NCBI GenBank assembly: GCA_002479785.1
Contig: DLPD01000027.1
Location: 2,384-23,112 of the forward strand
Direction: 5' to 3'
DNA length: 20,729 nucleotides
Source: Cytophagaceae bacterium UBA7467
GTDB lineage: Bacteria > Bacteroidota > Bacteroidia > Cytophagales > Spirosomataceae
Below, piece by piece: positions 15,526 through 20,729 of this stretch. Within the stretch, counting starts at the first letter, position 1. Every line of letters begins with the position of its first letter. The notes under the pieces were generated by a model. It was not told the DNA's origin. It saw nothing but the letters and a program-made list of their open reading frames with translations, and searched no databases. The position numbers were made by a program, and so were the translations under genes.

Positions 15526-16035
15526 CTAGCGGCCAAAGTCATCTTGCAATCGAACGATGTCCGATTCATCTGATGGATGCTCCACATCAGTATGTTGCCA
15601 AATCTCCGTCACCACTCCCCAGTTGTCTAAACCGACTAAACGATGGCGCATTCCGGTGGGTAAGGTAATTAATTCACCTACTTGATAAACGCCAGGAGCA
15701 GATTGCTCATCCGTTTCCGAGATCACCACGCCTACTGGACCTGAATTCACTGTCCAGACCTCCGCTCTGCGGAAATGGTATTGCCAAGACAAACGTTTCT
15801 CTGGAGCCACCACTAAAAACTTAGGGCTAAGCTTCTGTGTGATTTGAATCGCATCCATGGAAAGTTGTGGAAAATACTGTGCCGCAAACTTCGCCGCTTG
15901 TGATTCATCTAACACAAAGAAACCTCCCCAAGGGCGCTTGTGGTCTTTGTCGATAATGGTGTAGCCTTGAGAAAGGATATAGGCTTCGACTTGTGCGAAG
16001 ACTTCAGTAGCAAGAGTGGATGGGCTAAAATTCAT
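15526..16035 (-). CDS. Cupin protein resembling type II mannose-6-phosphate isomerase
   Basis: 169 aa, one cupin domain. It matches the C-terminal isomerase domain of type II PMI / mannose-1-phosphate guanylyltransferase: RPWGGFF (34-40), KLSPKFLVVAPEKRLSWQYH (68-87) running to RRAEVW (89-94), GELITLPTGMRHRL (120-133), EIWQ (144-147) and the ending ESDIVRLQDDFGR. Metal ligands are probably His87, Glu92 and His131, with Gln85 nearby. The nucleotidyltransferase domain of the bifunctional enzyme is absent, so this is a stand-alone version (mannose-6-P to fructose-6-P, or another sugar phosphate). The frame stays open to an ATG at 16080, but those 15 codons run through a terminator hairpin; the ATG at 16035 starts the domain properly. 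It is downstream of the Gfo/Idh gene but separated from it by that terminator. Confidence 0.8.
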   Translation of the reverse strand: MNFSPSTLATEVFAQVEAYILSQGYTIIDKDHKRPWGGFFVLDESQAAKFAAQYFPQLSMDAIQITQKLSPKFLVVAPEKRLSWQYHFRRAEVWTVNSGPVGVVISETDEQSAPGVYQVGELITLPTGMRHRLVGLDNWGVVTEIWQHTDVEHPSDESDIVRLQDDFGR

Positions 16036-16040
16036 AGTAC

Positions 16041-16077
16041 AAAAATAAAAAAAAGACGGGAGAGCATCCCGTCTTTT
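16041..16077 (-). terminator. Intrinsic terminator after the Gfo/Idh gene
   Basis: AAAAGACGGGA (16051-16061) and TCCCGTCTTTT (16067-16077) form a perfect 11-bp stem with a 5-nt loop. On the minus strand it runs into eight T's and then ATTTTTG. It lies 25 nt past the stop of the Gfo/Idh gene and its T-run ends only about 11 nt before the cupin ATG. Confidence 0.8.
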
Positions 16078-16101
16078 CAAGTCTATTTATCGAATGGTCA
16101 C

Positions 16102-17535
16102 TTAGAGTGTCCAGCCGTTGCGGTATTCGCGTTTCACGAATTGGTTTGCCGCATCGAAGTTTGTGATGCGCATGTTTTTGGCATCCCACTCTAGTTTTTG
16201 GCGACCGATGTATTTCGCATTACGGCCTTCGCCTTCGCGTAACATGTATGAACGAATCGCTAGGTTACCCATTAATACGGATTCCGTAAACGGTGCCGCA
16301 TAATCGAATGGAGAACTTACTTCCATATTCCCGAAACCAGCTTTACAAGCCTCTACCCACTGTGTATTGTGACCGCTGTCGCCACCTTTTACACGCGCAA
16401 TACTCGCTTTAGGAAGTTCAGACTCATCTACACGAGCTCCGTTTCTAAATACCTTCGGATACATACCATACGTTCCACAAGTCATGATGCCTTTTGAACC
16501 AATTAAGATAACCCCGTTCGAACCATCTGGATCCCCTATGATTTCTGAAGATGGAATTCCGTCTGGATGTGGTGCCCGAAGACCTCCGTCAAACCAAGTC
16601 AATTTCACGGGTGAATTATTTTTCTTCGATGGACCGTAGTGCAATGTAACCATTGAACTAGGAGGGCATCCTTGTGGAATGTATTCCGGTGTCCAGTCTT
16701 GTAGGAAAACAGATCCTACGGAACATTCTACGTCAATCGCATCGCGGATACCTAATACTTTAAATGGAGGGTCTAGTAAGTGACATCCCATATCACCTAA
16801 GGCACCTGTACCATAATCCCACCAGCCTCTCCATTTGAATGGAAGTAGAGCGGGGTTATATTCTCTGTATTTTGCTGGTCCTAACCACAGGTCCCAATCT
16901 AACTCTACTGGCGCTGGAGATCCAGCAGCAGGGTAGGCGATTCCTTGTGGCCAAACGGGACGGTTTGTCCAAACATACACTTCTTTCACTTTACCAATCG
17001 CACCGCCATCGAACCATTCCATCATTTGACGTACACCGTCACCTGAAGAACCTTGGTTACCCATTTGAGTGACAACTTGCATCTCACGCGCTTTCTCGCC
17101 TAATAGACGCGCCTCGTAAATATCGTGTGTTAAGGGTTTTTGAACATAGACGTGTTTCTTACGACGCATCGCCTCCATCGCAATCGTTGCGTGGGTGTGG
17201 TCTGGTGTAGAAACGATCACCGCATCCACGTTGCTACCCTCTTTGTCTAAGGCAGCACGGAAATCGCGGTAGTAATTCGCCTTAGGAAGGTCTTTCTTGA
17301 TTCTAACGATTTGGCGATCATCTACATCGACGATAGCGACGATGTTTTCTGCCCCTTTGTTATACGAATTCATGATATCGCTGTAGCCTTTTCCGCCACC
17401 ACCGACACCCATGATGTTTAATTTATCCGAAGGAGCTGTGTAACCCTTGCCTAGCACGTGGCGAGGTACAATGTAGAAACTGGCTGCGGCTAATCCTGCT
17501 TTACGCAAGAAGTCCCGTCTTGAATTGTTACTCAT
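16102..17535 (-). CDS. Gfo/Idh/MocA-family oxidoreductase with Tat signal
   Basis: 477 aa, NAD(P)-dependent sugar or polyol dehydrogenase fold. A twin-arginine leader (SRRDFLRK at 5-12, then AGLAAASFYIV) indicates folded export. The Rossmann motif is GVGGGGKG (43-50), followed by VDVDDR (69-74), STPDHTHA (109-116) and VQKPLTHDIYEAR (131-143), where Gln replaces the Glu of the usual EKP motif, Lys133 being kept. The C-terminal domain contains GDMGCHLLD, which bears the catalytic-type Asp and His. The frame extends 16 codons upstream, but the ATG at 17535 places the Tat motif right at the N-terminus. Many exported paralogues of this type occur in Bacteroidota; some act on N-acetylhexosamine or glycoside substrates with tightly bound cofactor. 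The actual substrate here is unknown. Confidence 0.9.
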   Translation of the reverse strand: MSNNSRRDFLRKAGLAAASFYIVPRHVLGKGYTAPSDKLNIMGVGGGGKGYSDIMNSYNKGAENIVAIVDVDDRQIVRIKKDLPKANYYRDFRAALDKEGSNVDAVIVSTPDHTHATIAMEAMRRKKHVYVQKPLTHDIYEARLLGEKAREMQVVTQMGNQGSSGDGVRQMMEWFDGGAIGKVKEVYVWTNRPVWPQGIAYPAAGSPAPVELDWDLWLGPAKYREYNPALLPFKWRGWWDYGTGALGDMGCHLLDPPFKVLGIRDAIDVECSVGSVFLQDWTPEYIPQGCPPSSMVTLHYGPSKKNNSPVKLTWFDGGLRAPHPDGIPSSEIIGDPDGSNGVILIGSKGIMTCGTYGMYPKVFRNGARVDESELPKASIARVKGGDSGHNTQWVEACKAGFGNMEVSSPFDYAAPFTESVLMGNLAIRSYMLREGEGRNAKYIGRQKLEWDAKNMRITNFDAANQFVKREYRNGWTL

Positions 17536-17581
17536 GGTTAATAGGTTTAAATGATTGACTGTAAGTTTGGAAAAAAAAAGC

Positions 17582-17620
17582 AAAAAACAAAAAAAGGGGT
17601 CAGCTTTCGCTAACCCCTTT
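17582..17620 (-). terminator. Intrinsic terminator of rpsA
   Basis: A 12-bp stem, AAAGGGGTCAGC (17593-17604) with GCTAACCCCTTT (17609-17620), containing one G-T wobble and closed by a tetraloop (GAAA on the transcript strand). It is followed on the minus strand by T7-G-T6. It lies 24 nt past the rpsA stop. Confidence 0.85.
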
Positions 17621-17643
17621 CCCTATAGAACAGGTGAATGGTA

Positions 17644-19485
17644 CTATTCAGCCTTTTTAGATTTTTTCTCTAATTTTTTAATCGCTTGTTCTCTTTCAGC
17701 ACCTTCCATTTGCTCTTTTAAAGCAGATAAAGCACCGATATCGCCCATAGTCGATTTCTCAGCTGTTACTGTAGCAGGCTTGTCAGCAGATTTCGCTGCC
17801 TTCTTTTTCTCTGGCTTCGCAGCTGCAGCATCTGCCGCTACTTCTTCCGCCGTTGCCGCCGTGAATGTACGTGTGTGAGATAAGATGATCTTACGCTCTT
17901 CTTTGTGGAATTCTGTTACCACGAAGTCTAAAGCCTCACCTACCTCAGCAACTGACTCATCTGCCTTTGTTAACTGCTTCAAAGGAGCTAAACCTTCGAT
18001 ACCGTATGGCAATTCTAACACACCGAACTTGTCGTTTTTAGAGATGATAGTTGCTTTTTGAGTTGAACCTAATGTGAAAACACTTTCAAATGTATCCCAA
18101 GGGTTTTCTTCTAATTGTTTGTGACCTAAAGCTAAACGACGGTTATCCGCGTCTAATTCGATAACAACCACATCTAAAGAATCACCTACTTTAACGAATT
18201 CAGATGGGTGTTTGATTTTCTTAGTCCAAGACAAGTCAGAAACGTGTACTAAACCGTCGATTCCTTCTTCTAATTCTAAGAATAAACCGAAGTTAGTTAA
18301 GTTACGAACCGTTCCTTTGTGCTTCGTACCGATCGCGTATTTCGCTAATAAATCAGTCTTAGTCCAAGGATCTTCTGTTAATTGCTTGATACCTAAAGAC
18401 ATCTTGCGCTCAGCACGATCTAATGTTAACACAACTGCTTCCATTTCGTCGCCTACTTTCAAGAAATCTTGTGGGTTACGTAAGTGTTGAGACCATGACA
18501 TCTCTGACACGTGGATTAAACCTTCAACGCCTGGCAATACTTCTAAGAAAGCACCGTAATCCGCTACGTTAACGATTTTACCTTTTACTTTCGAACCTAC
18601 TTCTGTTTCAGCAGCTAAAGCTTCCCAAGGGTGAGCTTGTAATTGCTTCATACCTAAAGAGATACGTTTTTTGTTTTCGTCGAAGTCTAATACCACCACT
18701 TGGATTTTTTGATCCAATTTCAATACCTCTTGTGGGTGGTTGATACGACCCCATGAGATATCTGTAATGTGAAGTAAACCATCTACACCACCTAAATCGA
18801 TGAACACACCGAAGTTAGTCATGTTTTTGATCACACCTTCTAATACTTGACCTTTATCTAAGTTCGTTAAGATCGTTTGACGTTGAGCCTCTAGATCTTT
18901 CTCGATTAATACTTTGTGAGATACAACTACGTTGTCATTCGTGTGGTTGATTTTAACCACTTTAACCTCCATGTTTTTACCTACGAAAATATCGAAGTCA
19001 CGGATAGGCTTCACATCGATTTGAGAACCAGGTAAGAATGCCTCGATTCCAAAGATATCTACGATTAAACCACCTTTAGTACGGCGCTTAACGAAACCAT
19101 TGATGATGGTATCTTCTTCTAATGCTTTCTCGATGTTCGTCCATGCACCCATTACCTTAGCTAACTTACGTGACAAGGTTAATTGTCCGTTTGCGTCTTC
19201 TTGGTTTTCGATGTACACTTCTACTTCGTCACCAGCTTTCAAATCCGGCATATCGCGGAATTCTGAAGCAGATACTAAACCATCAGATTTAAATCCAATG
19301 TTAATGATTACTTCACGGTCAGTCTTGCTTACCACAATACCTTTCACTACTTCCTTCTCAGTGACCGAGTTCAAGGTTGCTTCGATAGCAGCCTCCATTT
19401 TTTCTTTTTGCTCAGCAGAATAATTACCACCGAATCCTTTTCCTTCAACTAAATCCCAGTCGAAATCTTTTGGTTGTTTTGACAT
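17644..19485 (-). CDS. rpsA: 30S ribosomal protein S1
   Basis: RNA-binding ribosomal protein that helps mRNA onto the 30S subunit. The 613 aa contain six S1 (OB-fold) domains at about 45-107, 127-192, 213-282, 298-369, 386-457 and 474-540. Domains 3 to 5 carry the strongest signatures (NFGVFIDLGGVDGLLHITDI and its copies, NPQDFLKVGD, RRLALGHKQL). Domains 1 and 2 are the divergent ribosome-binding pair, as in E. coli S1 (557 aa). The tail (541-613) is low-complexity, rich in Ala, Lys and Glu, and ends in KKLEKKSKKAE. The ATG at 19485 is the only sensible start. The gene has its own terminator and a candidate promoter about 90 nt upstream of the ATG. The protein may matter more than usual in Bacteroidota, whose leaders often lack Shine-Dalgarno sequences. 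Confidence 0.98.
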   Translation of the reverse strand: MSKQPKDFDWDLVEGKGFGGNYSAEQKEKMEAAIEATLNSVTEKEVVKGIVVSKTDREVIINIGFKSDGLVSASEFRDMPDLKAGDEVEVYIENQEDANGQLTLSRKLAKVMGAWTNIEKALEEDTIINGFVKRRTKGGLIVDIFGIEAFLPGSQIDVKPIRDFDIFVGKNMEVKVVKINHTNDNVVVSHKVLIEKDLEAQRQTILTNLDKGQVLEGVIKNMTNFGVFIDLGGVDGLLHITDISWGRINHPQEVLKLDQKIQVVVLDFDENKKRISLGMKQLQAHPWEALAAETEVGSKVKGKIVNVADYGAFLEVLPGVEGLIHVSEMSWSQHLRNPQDFLKVGDEMEAVVLTLDRAERKMSLGIKQLTEDPWTKTDLLAKYAIGTKHKGTVRNLTNFGLFLELEEGIDGLVHVSDLSWTKKIKHPSEFVKVGDSLDVVVIELDADNRRLALGHKQLEENPWDTFESVFTLGSTQKATIISKNDKFGVLELPYGIEGLAPLKQLTKADESVAEVGEALDFVVTEFHKEERKIILSHTRTFTAATAEEVAADAAAAKPEKKKAAKSADKPATVTAEKSTMGDIGALSALKEQMEGAEREQAIKKLEKKSKKAE

Positions 19486-19642
19486 ATTTTTTGCCCGTTT
19501 GGCGATTTGCCTACATCAACAAGCTGGGCTAACCTGCTGAAATTAAGTTTGAAACAATTTTTAAATTGGGGTGCAAAGCTACGAAGATTTAGTTTATTTT
19601 CCATCTTTTGTGCTAAATTGTTGTCACAAACCTTATTAACCT
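19486..19642. other. Divergent spacer between rpsA and galM
   Basis: 157 bp without a gene. It contains the candidate rpsA promoter (19574-19604) and a small AT-rich inverted repeat, CAATTT-TT-AAATTG, at 19555-19568 close to the expected rpsA start point. No convincing TAnnTTTG box for galM was found on the plus strand. Confidence 0.6.
19574..19604 (-). promoter_or_regulatory. Candidate rpsA promoter
   Basis: TAGCTTTG (19581-19574, minus strand) is a perfect Bacteroidota -7 box (TAnnTTTG). Nineteen nt upstream the -33 position reads ATGG, a half match to TTTG. The start point would be near 19568, giving an rpsA leader of about 80 nt. Confidence 0.45.
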
Positions 19643-20729
19643 ATGAAATTTTGCTTTTTAGCCCTTTTTTTCTTGTCCCAAAACCTTTTTGCTATGTCTA
19701 ATCCCGGAAAAATTTTCGGTCAAACGCCTGCGGGCGAGTCTGTTACCTTGTATACCTTGAAGAATGCGAACGGCATGGAAGTTCACATCATGAACTACGG
19801 CGGCATCATCCAAAAAATCCTAACCCCAGATCGCAACGGAAAACTAGAAGATGTGGTGCTCGGATTTGAAACTTTACAAGAATACATCAAAGACACGCCC
19901 TATTTCGGAGCCGTGGTAGGCCGCTTTGGGAACCGCATTGCGAAAGGGAAATTCACGTTGGATGGGAAAGAATACACACTCGCTGCCCAAAACAACGGCC
20001 AACACCTTCACGGGGGTCTTGTAGGCTTTGATAAGAAAGTATGGAAAGTGGATGCGGCCTCCGCGCAGAGTCTCAGCTTATCCTATGTTTCTAAAGACAT
20101 GGAAGAAGGATTCCCGGGAAACCTGAGTGTTAAGATGATTTATACCTTGTCAGATGACAATGAATTAGGGATTTCTTACGAAGCCACAACGGATAAAGCC
20201 ACCGTTTTGAATTTGAGCAATCACTCTTATTTCAACTTGAGCGGGAACGCGAAACGCGCTATTTTGAACCATGAAGTGCAGATAGACGCATCGCGTTTAG
20301 TATCAGTAGACAAATTCCTGATCCCCACGGGTGCGTTAACACCGGTAAATGGAACACCTTTTGATTTTACGAAGCCACACGTTGTGGGCGATCGCATTAA
20401 CGACACTTCTTCGGAGCAGATTGTGTTAGGCGGAGGCTATGACCACTGCTGGGCCTTGGATAAACCGGCGGGAACTTATGCGAAAATAGCGACGGTACAC
20501 GATCCAGTTTCAGGTCGTCAAATGACGGTTTCCACGGACCAGCCGGGCGTGCAGTTTTATACGGGTAATTTCCTAGATGGACATTTGATCGGAAAATATG
20601 GGGTGACGTATGCTAAGCGTTTTGGCCTTTGTTTAGAGACAGAACATTTCCCGGATTCCCCTAATCAGCCTCATTTCCCTAGTACGGTATTGCGCCCAGG
20701 AGAGGTGTATAAAACGAAAACGGCGTACC
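19643..20729 (+). CDS. galM: Exported galactose mutarotase (aldose 1-epimerase), 3' end beyond window
   Basis: Interconverts alpha- and beta-anomers of galactose, glucose and related aldoses. 362 residues are present and the frame runs off the right edge just before the expected stop. A Sec-type leader occupies about residues 1-17 (MKFCFLALFFLSQNLFA), so this copy is probably periplasmic. Landmarks: GRFGNRIAKGKF (93-104), QHLHGG (120-125), LSNHSYFNL (191-199) with catalytic acid His194, GGGYDHCW (263-270) with Asp267, and CLETEHFPDSPNQPHFPSTV (330-349) with the probable catalytic base Glu332. The final LRPGEVYKTKTAY is the usual end of the family, so only a few residues are missing. It is divergent from rpsA and has no visible operon partner in the window. 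Two other starts are possible (ATG at 19694 would remove the leader) but the first ATG gives a good signal peptide. Confidence 0.93.
   Translation, partial: MKFCFLALFFLSQNLFAMSNPGKIFGQTPAGESVTLYTLKNANGMEVHIMNYGGIIQKILTPDRNGKLEDVVLGFETLQEYIKDTPYFGAVVGRFGNRIAKGKFTLDGKEYTLAAQNNGQHLHGGLVGFDKKVWKVDAASAQSLSLSYVSKDMEEGFPGNLSVKMIYTLSDDNELGISYEATTDKATVLNLSNHSYFNLSGNAKRAILNHEVQIDASRLVSVDKFLIPTGALTPVNGTPFDFTKPHVVGDRINDTSSEQIVLGGGYDHCWALDKPAGTYAKIATVHDPVSGRQMTVSTDQPGVQFYTGNFLDGHLIGKYGVTYAKRFGLCLETEHFPDSPNQPHFPSTVLRPGEVYKTKTAY

Noticed and set aside
16036..16080. N-terminal extension of the cupin protein by 15 codons
   Set aside because: These codons are the terminator hairpin and its T-run; the PMI-like domain starts cleanly from the ATG at 16035.
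17536..17583. N-terminal extension of the Gfo/Idh oxidoreductase by 16 codons
   Set aside because: The added residues would push the twin-arginine motif inward; the ATG at 17535 puts it at the usual position.
19555..19568. AT-rich inverted repeat CAATTTTTAAATTG in the rpsA leader region
   Set aside because: Only a 6-bp stem with a 2-nt loop and no G-C support beyond the ends; too weak to call an operator or an S1 autoregulatory RNA element.
1..20729. Signs of a mobile element, defence system, CRISPR array or biosynthetic cluster
   Set aside because: No transposase, integrase, phage gene, nuclease/toxin pair, spaced repeat array or megasynthase is present; the genes are metabolic, transport and translation genes on a uniform background.

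Overview
The window (20.7 kb) looks like a chromosomal segment of a Bacteroidota bacterium, most likely order Cytophagales; I cannot name the genus from sequence alone. The signs are: promoters of the Bacteroidota type (TTTG-N19-TAnnTTTG, best copy at 15453-15483), leaders ending in AQAQ or NAQ, very tight gene packing with weak or absent Shine-Dalgarno sites, and a six-domain ribosomal protein S1 with a Lys/Ala-rich tail. No rRNA, tRNA, CRISPR array, insertion sequence or phage gene is visible. Sixteen protein genes fill nearly everything; the largest gap is 186 bp.

Layout. (A) 1-3696, minus strand: a five-gene run read right to left: a small lipoprotein, an exported DUF3237 protein, an AAHS-type MFS permease, phosphoserine aminotransferase SerC and a PhzS-like FAD monooxygenase cut by the left edge. 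The last three junctions are 5 nt, TAATG and ATGA, so they are almost certainly co-translated. The permease, DUF3237 and flavin hydroxylase suggest uptake and hydroxylation of an aromatic or heteroaromatic acid; the place of SerC there is unexplained. (B) 3746-4846, plus strand: glycerate kinase, whose 3' end overlaps by 18 bp the convergent operon (C). (C) 4829-8742, minus: exported gamma-glutamyltransferase-family enzyme, then GlcNAc-6-phosphate deacetylase, then a YbdL-type methionine aminotransferase, with 2- and 3-nt gaps. (D) 8929-15424, minus: a complete tripartite RND efflux operon tetR-tolC-adaptor-pump. It ends in a strong terminator and starts from a near-perfect Bacteroidota promoter that carries an inverted repeat fitting a TetR autoregulatory operator. 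(E) 15526-17535, minus: a stand-alone type II phosphomannose isomerase-like cupin and a Tat-exported Gfo/Idh/MocA oxidoreductase, separated by a terminator. (F) 17644-19485, minus: rpsA. (G) 19643 to the right edge, plus: exported galactose mutarotase, divergent from rpsA.

Most of this is ordinary core and accessory metabolism plus one drug-efflux operon. The points most worth a second look are the DUF3237/AAHS/SerC/PhzS-like operon, the promoter-operator of the efflux operon, the two extra membrane helices in the RND pump, and a terminator hairpin placed almost against a start codon.
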